Part shown: one piece after another, positions 6,199 to 13,876 of the stretch
How positions within the stretch are numbered: position 1 is the stretch's first letter
Layout of the letters: every line of letters begins with the position of its first letter
Origin: Bacillota bacterium
GTDB taxonomy: Bacteria; Bacillota; Clostridia; Oscillospirales; Oscillospiraceae
Direction of reading: 5' to 3'
Assembly (NCBI GenBank): GCA_029268085.1
Contig: JAJUHD010000009.1
Span: 1-25,675 of the forward strand
Length of the DNA: 25,675 nt
Made by a program: the position numbers and the translations under genes
The notes under the pieces: model-generated
Told to the model about the DNA's origin: nothing
The model's database searches: none
Seen by the model: only the letters and a program-made list of their open reading frames with translations

Positions 6199-7050
6199 CT
6201 AGTTGAGCTTATACTTGGCAATCAGATTATTGATTGTTCCGTCTTTCAGCCATCCGGAAATAAGCTTCTCGATCTGGGCTGAAAGCGGAGATCCCTTCTT
6301 GGTCGCAACTCCGTACTCCTGCGGAGCAAACTTTTCGGTTATGTACTGGCGCTTGTCGTTCATGTAGGTCGCAAGTATCGACTTGTCAACACAGAAAGCA
6401 TCGATCGTGCCGGCCGTAAGCGCGCTGGAGATGGAGGGATAATCGGTGTACTCTATAAAGGTAACGCCGCCCTTGAAGCTGGAGGGCACGAAATCCTTAG
6501 TCGTGTCAAATTTGGGGATGTACCCGCCTTCGGCCATAGCCGTAGCAAGCGCTTTTGCGGAAGTGGAACTGGTGGAAACGCCCACCTTTTTGCCTACAAG
6601 GTCTTTGAGGCTTTTTATGTTGGAGGACTTTTCAACAAGCACGGTTACCGCGTCCTTATAGTACGGACTTGAGAAGTCCCATGACTTCTTGCGCTCTTCA
6701 GTAATAGTAAAGGTAGCGAGTACACAGTCGATAGTGCCGGCGTCCAGAAGCTGCGTGCGGGTGGCGGCCGTGACTGCGGTAAACTCGACGCCGCTGTATC
6801 CGAGAGCCTTGGCAATTTCATTAGCAAGGTCGATCTCCATTCCGGAGTACTTGTTGGTCAGCGGATCCTGGTATCCGAAACCGACGACATTGTTCTTAAC
6901 GCCAACCTTCAGCGCGCCTTTGTTTGCGGCCGGAGTGGCGCTTGCTTTGGGAGCCGCTGATGGCGTCGGGGTAGTGGCAGGCGCGCTGCTGCAGGCCGCG
7001 AGCGCGAAAACCATCACGCATGCCAGTACGATAGCGAGTATTCTTTTCAT
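6199..7050 (-). CDS. Amino acid ABC transporter substrate-binding lipoprotein
   Basis: A 283-residue extracytoplasmic solute-binding protein of family 3 (GlnH/HisJ type). The signal peptide ends in the lipobox LAAC with Cys20 as lipidation site. A Ser/Thr/Pro/Ala linker (residues 21-44) tethers the binding domain. The mature domain starts LKVGVKNNVVGFGY and includes SGMEIDLANEIAKALG, ATFTITEERKKSWDFS and the hinge region KKVGVSTSSTSAKAL, all typical. The Arg of TEERKK is expected to contact or lie near the ligand carboxylate, but the side-chain specificity cannot be read. AAGGAGG precedes the ATG at ideal distance. The gene lies between the ATPase and permease genes and is followed by a stable hairpin that may raise its yield over the permeases. 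Confidence 0.93.
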   Translation of the reverse strand: MKRILAIVLACVMVFALAACSSAPATTPTPSAAPKASATPAANKGALKVGVKNNVVGFGYQDPLTNKYSGMEIDLANEIAKALGYSGVEFTAVTAATRTQLLDAGTIDCVLATFTITEERKKSWDFSSPYYKDAVTVLVEKSSNIKSLKDLVGKKVGVSTSSTSAKALATAMAEGGYIPKFDTTKDFVPSSFKGGVTFIEYTDYPSISSALTAGTIDAFCVDKSILATYMNDKRQYITEKFAPQEYGVATKKGSPLSAQIEKLISGWLKDGTINNLIAKYKLN

Positions 7051-7125
7051 TTTTTCCTCCTTACAAATTAGTTGAGCTATATTTTGAACGTTTTGCGCAA
7101 ACGGATTAGGTGCGCCGCCTCTCGC

Positions 7126-7851
7126 TCAGCGTATTATCTTGCCGAGGAAAGCCTTGCAGCGCTCATTCTGAGGATTTTTGAAAAAGTGCTCCGGAGTGCC
7201 TTCTTCAAGTATGACGCCTCCGTCGAGGAAAATGACCCTGTCGGCGACCTCGCGGGCAAACCCCATTTCGTGGGTCACGACGACCATGGTGAAATTCTTC
7301 TCCTTGCTGAGCCCCGTCATTACCTCCAGCACTTCCTGAACCATCTCGGGATCAAGCGCCGAGGTCGGCTCATCGAAAAGCAGAACCCGGTTCTGCATTG
7401 TCAGCGCGCGTGCTATGGCAATTCTCTGCTGCTGTCCGCCGGACAGCGTGGCGGGGTAGACGTTCGCCTTGTGCTCAAGCTTTACTCGCTTAAGGTAATG
7501 CATCGCTATCTCCTCCGCCTCGCGCTTCGGAACCTTCTTCAGCTTCCTCGGCCCAAGCGTCAGATTATCCATTACCGTAAGATGCGGATAGAGGTTAAAC
7601 TGCTGGAAAACCATCGCGGAGTGAATTTTATTAATAAAAGCCCTCCGTTTATGGCTCATGAGATGCGTATGTACATAGACCTGACCGGAGGTTGGCTCCT
7701 CCAAATAGTTCATAAGCCGGATCAGAGTGCTTTTGCCAGAACCGCTGGGTCCAATAATTACAAGCTTCTCACCCTCTTTGACATGCAGGTTGATGCCTTT
7801 AAGCACCTCCTGGTTGCCGAAGCTCTTATGTACGTCTATAAGCCTGATCAT
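7126..7851 (-). CDS. Polar amino acid ABC transporter ATPase
   Basis: A 241-residue GlnQ/HisP-type ATPase that powers import by the lipoprotein and permeases downstream. All catalytic motifs are intact: Walker A GPSGSGKST (residues 34-42), Q-loop QQFN (83-86), signature LSGGQ (136-140), Walker B LLFDE (157-161), D-loop SALD and switch His194. The segment between Walker A and Q-loop is unusual: VHTHLMSHKRRAF replaces the common acidic 'DG.d..' loop and is strongly basic. The frame is open upstream to 7932, but AGGAGGAG lies 5 nt before the ATG at 7851, and family members start at this point (MIRLIDVHKSFG). The gene leads the operon from the sigma-A promoter at 7913-7940. Confidence 0.93.
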   Translation of the reverse strand: MIRLIDVHKSFGNQEVLKGINLHVKEGEKLVIIGPSGSGKSTLIRLMNYLEEPTSGQVYVHTHLMSHKRRAFINKIHSAMVFQQFNLYPHLTVMDNLTLGPRKLKKVPKREAEEIAMHYLKRVKLEHKANVYPATLSGGQQQRIAIARALTMQNRVLLFDEPTSALDPEMVQEVLEVMTGLSKEKNFTMVVVTHEMGFAREVADRVIFLDGGVILEEGTPEHFFKNPQNERCKAFLGKIIR

Positions 7852-7912
7852 CTGGCTCCTCCTAAAAAAAATAGATACCCTGTCAGAAACAAAGCACCTA
7901 TGCTTATAGTGT

Positions 7913-7940
7913 ATTCTATCACGAATAATCAAACTGTCAA
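7913..7940 (-). promoter_or_regulatory. Sigma-A promoter of the amino acid ABC operon
   Basis: On the minus strand TTGACA (7940-7935) and TAGAAT (7918-7913) are 16 nt apart, and a TG one base before the -10 gives an extended -10. The start codon lies about 62 nt downstream. No T-box or amino-acid riboswitch fits in the short leader. Confidence 0.75.
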
Positions 7941-8012
7941 TATATTATGCATTGTGCCGCACGATTTTCATAAAATACTTTCTTTTTTCATTATATATTA
8001 CTTAATTGATGC

Positions 8013-8068
8013 AAAAATATATGTCCGGATCTTATTAAGCAAAACAAGACCCGGACATATGTCTTTTT
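8013..8068. terminator. Bidirectional terminator after the Phd-HARE gene
   Basis: A perfect 10-bp stem, ATATGTCCGG (8019-8028) with CCGGACATAT (8051-8060), extends inward by TCTT/AAGA after one mismatch. The minus strand continues with ATTTTTGC, the plus strand with GTCTTTTTT. It begins 17 nt after the stop of the minus-strand gene ending at 8077, whose terminator it most likely is. Confidence 0.75.
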
Positions 8069-8076
8069 TCAGACCG

Positions 8077-8472
8077 CTATGATTTCATTTCCCTAAGCTT
8101 GATGAAATTCCCCGGCAGGGCCTCGAACATATCGGGATAATGCCCGCAGCGCGCCCGTATCTGAGTATACTGAGCCTTTTCACCGTTTTTCTGCAGATAC
8201 AGCCTGCGTTCGTAAATCTCGTCCGCCAGCTTGGAAGCGTGCATGGTATTGTTCTCGGCGTCCTGCAGCACGATCCTCATCGCTTCCTGGAGGGTGTAAT
8301 TCGCGTTTTCCGTCTGAACTCCGCTCATCGCTTCGTACTTCACTATTATATAAAAAGGCTTGTTGTCTTTTAGCAATACCGCTTTCCCATTTTTTTCGAC
8401 AACGGAGAACACATAGTCCGCATCGGCGCGCACTATGTCAAATGGAATAAGGCTTTCAATGCTGATATCCAT
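8077..8472 (-). CDS. Phd/YefM-like antitoxin domain fused to HARE-type winged helix
   Basis: A 131-residue soluble protein. Residues 1-48 (IESLIPFDIVRADADYVF, GKAVLLKDNKPFYIIV) have the pattern of Phd/YefM antitoxin N-termini, where the strand 'ailLkdnkPfyiIv' dimerises and binds DNA. Residues about 60-130 (LQEAMRIVLQDAENN, ASKLADEIYERRLYL, YTQIRARCGHYPDMF, GNFIKLRE) fit a HARE winged-helix domain, as in the delta subunit of RNA polymerase. No toxin gene of the Doc, YoeB, RelE or PIN type adjoins it, and it has its own promoter and terminator. It is therefore more likely a stand-alone regulator than half of a toxin-antitoxin pair. GAGGTG lies 5 nt before the ATG. Both domain calls come from pattern recognition; the HARE call is the firmer. 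Confidence 0.72.
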   Translation of the reverse strand: MDISIESLIPFDIVRADADYVFSVVEKNGKAVLLKDNKPFYIIVKYEAMSGVQTENANYTLQEAMRIVLQDAENNTMHASKLADEIYERRLYLQKNGEKAQYTQIRARCGHYPDMFEALPGNFIKLREMKS

Positions 8473-8532
8473 ATATACACCTCAAAATAACCCTAAAATG
8501 TTATGCTTAATTACACATTTGTTAACTCATTT

Positions 8533-8562
8533 ATTATAATTACGCTGTATTTTCGCATTCAA
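8533..8562 (-). promoter_or_regulatory. Sigma-A promoter of the Phd-HARE gene
   Basis: TTGAAT (8562-8557) and a perfect TATAAT (8538-8533) are 18 nt apart on the minus strand, 61 nt upstream of the start codon. The 113-nt gap after cheD contains no hairpin-plus-T-run, so flagellar transcripts might also read into this gene. Confidence 0.65.
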
Positions 8563-8585
8563 CAACTTTATGTAAATTTTCTTCT

Positions 8586-9059
8586 CTAAATTGTGACTAC
8601 GCTTCTGTTTACGGTCTTTATCAGCACTTTTCCGTCCGCCGCATGGCATTCCATGGTTCTTCCGTAGTTGTTGCCCACGTCGCTGCCGACTATTCTTATC
8701 CCAAGGCGGCTCAGCTCGCTTTTCACGGTCTGAACATTTCTTTCGCCTATTCTTATCGTACTGCTGGCAAACATGTGGGCGCCTCCGGCTATCTTTGCGC
8801 TCATTCTATGTACGGAAGCTCCGTAAGCCTTCATTTCGGATACCATTTTGGAAAGCGCGGAATCCGCGAATTTATATACGTTAGTATCTCCGGGGCAGAG
8901 GCTCTTTTCCGGGAGCAGCACATGGGACAGGCCCATAATTCCGGCAACACTGTCATAAATGCATGTGCCCACGCAGGAGCCCAAAGCATATGTTATGAGA
9001 ATATCGTCCCCTGATACTATTTTCATATCGGAGATTCCGACAACAACCAAATTACCCAC
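8586..9059 (-). CDS. cheD: Chemoreceptor glutamine deamidase CheD
   Basis: CheD deamidates selected glutamines on chemoreceptors and, bound to CheC, helps adaptation. The 157-residue protein has the catalytic Cys29 in LGSCVGTC, His46 in GLSHVLLP and a Thr23 at the position of the third active-site residue. The C-terminal part (IRIGERNVQTVKSEL, IVGSDVGNNYGRTM) is also typical. The start is a GTG at 9059 that shares one base with the TAG stop of cheC (TAGTG), so translation is coupled and no strong ribosome site is seen. It is the last gene of the chemotaxis block. Confidence 0.93.
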   Translation of the reverse strand: MGNLVVVGISDMKIVSGDDILITYALGSCVGTCIYDSVAGIMGLSHVLLPEKSLCPGDTNVYKFADSALSKMVSEMKAYGASVHRMSAKIAGGAHMFASSTIRIGERNVQTVKSELSRLGIRIVGSDVGNNYGRTMECHAADGKVLIKTVNRSVVTI

Positions 9060-9676
9060 TACATAACACCCAACCGTTTTAGTATCAGGTTCAACGAATC
9101 AAGCTCCGGCACCATTATCAGATGGCTCGTGATACGCTCTCCCTTTATGAATTCCTCTCGTATTATCAGCGCCTTGTCGCCCACCATGCCGAACATCGCC
9201 GCCGGGAGACTCATTATCGCTCCCGCCATATCCGCCGCGATGTCGGGCGGGGATATTTTTACCGTAAGCCCAGTAAGTTGGGCCATCGCGTTGAGATATG
9301 CCCCCGCAAGGATGTTGCCTATTTCCTTGAGCATCGACAGGTCCATCTCGTCCAGGCTCATGAGGTCGTCGCAGTCCTTACCGAGAATTGATTTTATGAG
9401 CATTCCGAAAAACTTGTCCTCCAGCACAAACATAATTAGTCCGGAGATGTCGCCGGACATAGCCAGCAATATGCCGACTACCGGGTTTTCCGGCCCTCCT
9501 ATGGACGCCGTAACTTCGTCGAGCTCAAGTATCCTGAGAACCGGCACCGCCATGTCCACCTTGTCCGAGAGAAGGCTTGCAAGAGCCGTCGCCGCGTTTC
9601 CCGCGCCGATATTGCCTATCTCGCGCAGCACGTCCAGCTGCATGCTGTTCAATTCGTCTATATTATACTTATCCAT
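9059..9676 (-). CDS. cheC: Chemotaxis phosphatase CheC
   Basis: CheC dephosphorylates CheY-P and regulates CheD. This 205-residue protein carries both copies of the phosphatase motif: LREIGNIGAGNA (Glu19, Asn22) and LKEIGNILAGAY (Glu118, Asn121). Retention of both helices argues for an active CheC rather than a FliY or CheX relative; no SpoA-like flagellar domain is attached. The ribosome site is weak (GGGTTG), with cheB ending 14 nt upstream, so translation probably follows that of cheB. It overlaps cheD by one base, as expected for partners that act as a complex. Confidence 0.93.
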   Translation of the reverse strand: MDKYNIDELNSMQLDVLREIGNIGAGNAATALASLLSDKVDMAVPVLRILELDEVTASIGGPENPVVGILLAMSGDISGLIMFVLEDKFFGMLIKSILGKDCDDLMSLDEMDLSMLKEIGNILAGAYLNAMAQLTGLTVKISPPDIAADMAGAIMSLPAAMFGMVGDKALIIREEFIKGERITSHLIMVPELDSLNLILKRLGVM

Positions 9677-9690
9677 TAGATTTCAACCCA

Positions 9691-10710
9691 TCATGAAATA
9701 TTCTCGGCCCACCTGTATATGGCTCTTGGTATGTCCTTTACGGAGCACTGCTCCGTCACCGCTCCTATATCGAACGATACCTTCGGCATGCCGTATACCA
9801 CAGAGCTTTTCTCGTCCTGCCCTATCGTGTACGCGCCCTGACTCCTCATGCTGAGCAGGCCCTTTGCTCCGTCGCTTCCCATGCCGGTTAGTATGATGCC
9901 GAGCGCGTTCTTTTTCTGCACCTGCGCAACCGATTCAAAAAGAACGTCTACCGACGGGCAATGTGAGCTGACTTTTTCCCCTCTGTATGACTTTATGCGG
10001 AGCTCCCCGTTTTCCCTCACCAGCTTCATATGATGCTCTCCGGCCGCTATTATCACATGACCCGGGAGAACCCTGTCTCCGTCCCTTGCCTCCTTTATTT
10101 CCATCGAGCTCTGGCTGTTGAGCCTTTCGGCATACATTTTTGTAAATCCCGGAGGCATGTGCTGCACTATCAGGATAGGCGGCAGGTCGTTTTTCAGGCC
10201 GCTGAGCACGCTGGCGGTCGCTTCTGTGCCTCCGGTCGAGGCGCCTATCGCGATCACATATTTGCTCAGCTTCGCTTTTATGCTCTCGTTAGCTTTTGAG
10301 GCGAGAGGATTGCCGCTTTGCGGCGCTACTGCCGATTTTATTTTGGCGGTCAGCTCTTTTGCGAACGCATCCAGTCCATCGTTCGAGGCCGGCTTTGAAA
10401 CGAAGCCCGCAGCTCCGATTTCAAGGGCCATGTTGACGGTGCTGCTCTGAGAGCTGACGACTATAACAGGCACCGGATATTGTGGCAGCAGTTTTTTCAG
10501 GAACTCAATCCCGTTCATTTTCGGCATGTTTATATCGAGCGTTATTGCGTCTGGCTCAAGATCAAGTATTTTGTCCCTCGCGTCAAACGGGTCTTCGGCG
10601 GAGCCTATCACCTCGATAGCGCCGTCTGCGGTTATTCCTGATGTTATGATCCTGCGCATGAGGGCCGAGTCGTCTACGACCAGCACTCTGACCTTCTTGT
10701 CCTTAGCCAT
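9691..10710 (-). CDS. cheB: Chemotaxis methylesterase CheB
   Basis: CheB removes methyl groups from receptors (and may deamidate them) when phosphorylated by CheA. The 339-residue protein has a receiver domain (residues 6-125: acidic Asp13/Asp14, phospho-acceptor Asp59 in TLDINMP, Lys106 in SKPAS). A linker follows, and then the C-terminal esterase domain with Ser158 in GASTGG, His184 in VQHMPP and Asp280 in GMGSDG as catalytic triad. All key residues are intact. CGGAGAG lies 5 nt before the ATG; cheR ends 17 nt upstream. Confidence 0.95.
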   Translation of the reverse strand: MAKDKKVRVLVVDDSALMRRIITSGITADGAIEVIGSAEDPFDARDKILDLEPDAITLDINMPKMNGIEFLKKLLPQYPVPVIVVSSQSSTVNMALEIGAAGFVSKPASNDGLDAFAKELTAKIKSAVAPQSGNPLASKANESIKAKLSKYVIAIGASTGGTEATASVLSGLKNDLPPILIVQHMPPGFTKMYAERLNSQSSMEIKEARDGDRVLPGHVIIAAGEHHMKLVRENGELRIKSYRGEKVSSHCPSVDVLFESVAQVQKKNALGIILTGMGSDGAKGLLSMRSQGAYTIGQDEKSSVVYGMPKVSFDIGAVTEQCSVKDIPRAIYRWAENIS

Positions 10711-10727
10711 AATGTCTCTCCGATTTT

Positions 10728-11543
10728 TTATTCTTTGACATATACCGACGGCATTACATATTTGAATCTTGTTGAGTCCCTTCCAAGCGATTCCGAGTGT
10801 CCGATGAACAGATATCCGCCGTTTTCCATGTTGTCGTATATTCTCTCCACCAGGCTGAGCTTTGTTTCGTTGTCAAAATATATCATGACATTCCTGCAGA
10901 AAACCGTATGCAGTTTCCTTTTGAATGGGAACCTCTCGTCCATCAGGTTCAGCTTTCTGTAAATGACCTCGTTCTTTATGCGCTCGCTGACCATGTAGTG
11001 TTCGTCGTCGCATTTTGTGAAATAGTTGAGCTTCCACTGGTTCGGAAGCGGCGCTATGGCCTCGCTTTTGTATTTTCCTATTCTCGCCGTCTCCAGGACC
11101 TTTTCTGAAATGTCCGTCGCGAGGACTTTTTTATCCCATATGCCCTTTTCCTTGGTGAAAAACTCGTCGATTATCATCGCAAGGGTGTAGGATTCCTCGC
11201 CCGTGGAGCAGGCGGCGCACCAGACGCGCAAATCCCTGTCCTTTATCTTTTGCGCAAGCTCGGGCAGCACCTTGTCCCTGAAGAAGAAAAAGTGGTCCGA
11301 CTCCCGCATGAAGTATGTGTGGTTCGTGGTTATCTTATTTATAAGCGTCGTAACGGCGCTTCCCGTCTTATCGTTCATCACATAATTGTTGTAATCTGTA
11401 AAGCTTTTGAAGCCGGACTGTTCAAGCACGGTGTGCAGCCTGCTCAGCACAAGGGCCTGTTTTTCGGATTTGAGATATATGCCGTAATTCTGCTTGATAA
11501 ATTCCGAAAGCTGAGCAAATTCCCTTTCAGTTATCGAAATCAT
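10728..11543 (-). CDS. cheR: Chemoreceptor methyltransferase CheR
   Basis: CheR methylates receptor glutamates with S-adenosylmethionine. The 271-residue protein has the all-helical N-terminal domain (residues 1-75) and a C-terminal Rossmann domain with the SAM loop VWCAACSTGEESYTLAM. NHTYFMRES and the motif FCRNVMIYF are both characteristic of the family. No C-terminal receptor-tethering pentapeptide site was seen on the receptor encoded upstream, so methylation is probably not tether-dependent. GAGGGTGAG precedes the ATG. A perfect 13-bp hairpin (11566-11596) stands between mcp and this ribosome site and may set how much cheR is made. Confidence 0.95.
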   Translation of the reverse strand: MISITEREFAQLSEFIKQNYGIYLKSEKQALVLSRLHTVLEQSGFKSFTDYNNYVMNDKTGSAVTTLINKITTNHTYFMRESDHFFFFRDKVLPELAQKIKDRDLRVWCAACSTGEESYTLAMIIDEFFTKEKGIWDKKVLATDISEKVLETARIGKYKSEAIAPLPNQWKLNYFTKCDDEHYMVSERIKNEVIYRKLNLMDERFPFKRKLHTVFCRNVMIYFDNETKLSLVERIYDNMENGGYLFIGHSESLGRDSTRFKYVMPSVYVKE

Positions 11544-11565
11544 AATCTCACCCTCTTTATTTGAA

Positions 11566-11596
11566 CATAAGGGAGAAAGTGTATTTCTCCCTTATG
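11566..11596 (-). other. Perfect 13-bp hairpin between mcp and cheR
   Basis: CATAAGGGAGAAA (11566-11578) and TTTCTCCCTTATG (11584-11596) are exact complements around a 5-nt loop. In the direction of the operon the following bases are TTCAAATAAAGAGGG, not a U-run, and they lead straight into the cheR ribosome site. On the plus strand a T-rich tail follows, but no plus-strand gene ends here. The stem may be a processing or stability element, or an attenuator. Confidence 0.8.
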
Positions 11597-11632
11597 TCCT
11601 TTTTCCTTTTTACACTTTTTACAGATGTGTCA

Positions 11633-13327
11633 TCAGTATTTTCCGAATTCGCTGTCCGTCAGCAGAATCGTTTTGCGGGTCGCCTTTTCCTTGATGTCCG
11701 CAGCCTTGTTTTTTATTGCGGCGCCCAGGTCCCCTTCTTCGCTTTTCTCATGCTTAACCGGTTCCGGAGCCTTCTGGGAGGCTTTTCTGACCTTGAAGGC
11801 AGACACCTGATTTTTAAGAAGCTCCGCCTGGCTTGAAAGCTCTTCGCTTGCCGCGGCGCTCTCCTCCGCGGTGGCGGAGTTTGTCTGCACTACCTGCGAG
11901 ACCTGAAGGATGCCCTGGTTGATCTGTTCTATCCCGAGCGACTGCTCGTTTGATGCGGTCGCGATGTCGCTGACAAGGCTTGCAACCTTTTCAACGTCCT
12001 CGACCATGCGCTTCAGAGCCGCTGCCGTAATGCTGGCTATCTTCGTACCGGCTTCCACCTTCTTTATCGAGCCCTCGATAAGTGTGGTGGTTTCCTCGGC
12101 AGCCTTGGCCGATCTCGCCGCAAGGTTCCTGACCTCCTCGGCCACGACGGCAAAGCCTCTGCCGTACTGCCCCGCTCTGGCGGCCTCGACCGCGGCGTTG
12201 AGCGCGAGTATGTTTGTCTGGAAGGCTATATCGTCTATAACCTTTATTATTCTGGAAATGTTGTTTGAGGAATCGTTTATTTCCTCCATGGCCTTTATCA
12301 TCTCGGCCATCTGTTCGTCGCCCTCCGCGGCGGTCGATTTAGTTGTTTCGGTGAGCTGGTTTGCCTTGTTGGCGTTCTCGGCGTTCAGCTTTGTCTGCGA
12401 GGATATCTGTTCTATCGACGCCGTGAGCTGCTCTATGGAGCTGGCCTGCTCGGTGGCGCCCTGAGAGAGGGCTATGCTGGAGTCTGACACCTGCTTGGAG
12501 CCGCTGGCGACCTGTTCGGCCGCGGTGTTTATGCCGATCATCACATCGTTGAGTTTATCCTTCATCCTTCTGAAGGCTTCCGCAAGCTCGCCCATTTCGT
12601 CTTTTCCGCCGGTTTCAACGAAGATGTTCAGATCCCCGTCCGCTATATGGTTTGCGACCTTGACGAGCTTCTTTATAGGCTTGCTTATGGAGCGGGCCAG
12701 GAAATAACCGAGGAAGATCGACAGCGCCATGCCCGCGGCGACGATGATTATCATGGTAACGGTGGTTTTCTGGGCGTTTGCGCCATCGGTTTTTATTTCC
12801 GTTTCAGCGTTCTGCTTCTTTATCTCGATGAGCTGGTTTACGCTCTTTTCAGATTCCTCGGCCGCTTTAACCATTTCGCTTGACCTCATCAGCCCCAAGG
12901 CCTCTGTGCCTCTGTTTTCTATTGCGAGGGATATCACCCTGTCAAGGCTCGCGTCGTAGTTTTTTCTTGATTCGACAAGCTTTGCGTAGGCGTCTTTAGT
13001 ATCCTGCGATCTCATCGTCTTTTCAAATTTTGCGAGATTTGTATTTATCGAGCTGCGGAGCTTCTGTATCTCCTCGACGTACTTGTTGCGCTCCTGCGGT
13101 GTATCTGCGATGATTACGTCACGGGCATAAGCCCTTATGGCCTGAAAATCCTTGCCGGCCTCGGTTACAAGCGCAATTGCGACCGTCTGGTTATTGTACA
13201 TAGTCTGCGCGTTCGCCGCAAGAGTCTGAAGGTTATAGATTCCCAGGGCGCCGACCACGCCGGACAATAGGGAAATGATTATTGCGGCCGCGACAAGCTT
13301 AGATCCTATTTTCATGTTTTTAAACAT
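11633..13327 (-). CDS. Methyl-accepting chemotaxis protein
   Basis: A 564-residue transmembrane receptor. Membrane segment 1 spans about residues 10-30 and segment 2 about residues 189-212. They enclose an extracytoplasmic helical sensor of some 155 residues that fits the four-helix-bundle type (4HB_MCP). A HAMP domain (213-265) links to the cytoplasmic coiled coil. The hairpin tip that binds CheA and CheW is conserved (IAFQTNILALNAAVEAARAG, residues 367-386), followed by RGFAVVAEEVRNLA. The C-terminus has a Lys/Glu-rich tail and no CheR-tethering pentapeptide. AGGAGG lies 8 nt before the ATG. It is the only receptor in the window; its ligand is unknown. The genes for its adaptation enzymes follow directly. 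Confidence 0.95.
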   Translation of the reverse strand: MFKNMKIGSKLVAAAIIISLLSGVVGALGIYNLQTLAANAQTMYNNQTVAIALVTEAGKDFQAIRAYARDVIIADTPQERNKYVEEIQKLRSSINTNLAKFEKTMRSQDTKDAYAKLVESRKNYDASLDRVISLAIENRGTEALGLMRSSEMVKAAEESEKSVNQLIEIKKQNAETEIKTDGANAQKTTVTMIIIVAAGMALSIFLGYFLARSISKPIKKLVKVANHIADGDLNIFVETGGKDEMGELAEAFRRMKDKLNDVMIGINTAAEQVASGSKQVSDSSIALSQGATEQASSIEQLTASIEQISSQTKLNAENANKANQLTETTKSTAAEGDEQMAEMIKAMEEINDSSNNISRIIKVIDDIAFQTNILALNAAVEAARAGQYGRGFAVVAEEVRNLAARSAKAAEETTTLIEGSIKKVEAGTKIASITAAALKRMVEDVEKVASLVSDIATASNEQSLGIEQINQGILQVSQVVQTNSATAEESAAASEELSSQAELLKNQVSAFKVRKASQKAPEPVKHEKSEEGDLGAAIKNKAADIKEKATRKTILLTDSEFGKY

Positions 13328-13365
13328 ATTCCGAACCTCCTACATATCTTTTGTGACAGCGCTTA

Positions 13366-13854
13366 TCAGGCCAGCTCTTCGAGCTCCTCCTCGGAAAGGA
13401 GCCTTGCGCAGTCGAGAAGGAGGATAACCTTTGAGTCCACCATGCCTATGCCTTTTATATACCTGTTCTGGATTCCGGTTCTGTAATCCGGGGGAGGCAC
13501 GATATTCTCGTCGGATATCGACAGGACCTCCTCCACGTTGTCCACAATCAGGCCGACCGATATCTCCCTTATGTCAACGACTATTATGCATGTCCTGTCG
13601 TTGTAGTCGCAGGTCGGCTTTCTGAACTTTATACGCATATCTATGACCGGTATCACTTTTCCGCGGAGATTGATTATGCCCTTGACAAAGTCCGGGACCT
13701 CCGGCACCGGGGTTATCGGCTGTATTCCTACGATTTCGGTCACATACTTTATTTCAAGCGCAAAGATCTCTTCGCCGAACGAGAACGAAAGGAAGCGTCC
13801 CTTCAGCGTGTCTTCCTGAAGAAGCTCTGTATCTACCGTTGCTGTGTTGCTCAT
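13366..13854 (-). CDS. cheW: Chemotaxis coupling protein CheW
   Basis: A 162-residue SH3-like adaptor that joins receptors to CheA. The sequence shows the typical FSFGEEIFALEIKYVTEIV start, the NLRGKVIPVIDMRIKF core, and the ending SKVILLLDCARLL. Two in-frame ATGs lie at 13860 and 13854. AAGGGAG is only about 3 nt from the first but 8-9 nt from the second, so MSNTATVD is chosen. It follows cheA by about 20 nt and precedes the receptor, an arrangement that fits co-assembly of the array core. Confidence 0.94.
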   Translation of the reverse strand: MSNTATVDTELLQEDTLKGRFLSFSFGEEIFALEIKYVTEIVGIQPITPVPEVPDFVKGIINLRGKVIPVIDMRIKFRKPTCDYNDRTCIIVVDIREISVGLIVDNVEEVLSISDENIVPPPDYRTGIQNRYIKGIGMVDSKVILLLDCARLLSEEELEELA

Positions 13855-13876
13855 TTTCATTTCTCCCTTATTATTG

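Noticed and set aside
7085..7105. GTTTTGCGCAAAC palindrome between the ATPase and lipoprotein genes, as a terminator
   Set aside because: The stem is short, overlaps no T-run, and the genes clearly form one operon.
7852..7920. Leader hairpin ending in a U-run before the ABC ATPase, as an attenuator
   Set aside because: The 5' arm (ATAGAATAC) overlaps the -10 box, so it is not part of the transcript.
7072..8082. Long plus-strand open frame opposite the ABC ATPase
   Set aside because: It is antisense to a gene with all ABC motifs, has no ribosome site or recognisable domain, and crosses the ABC operon promoter.
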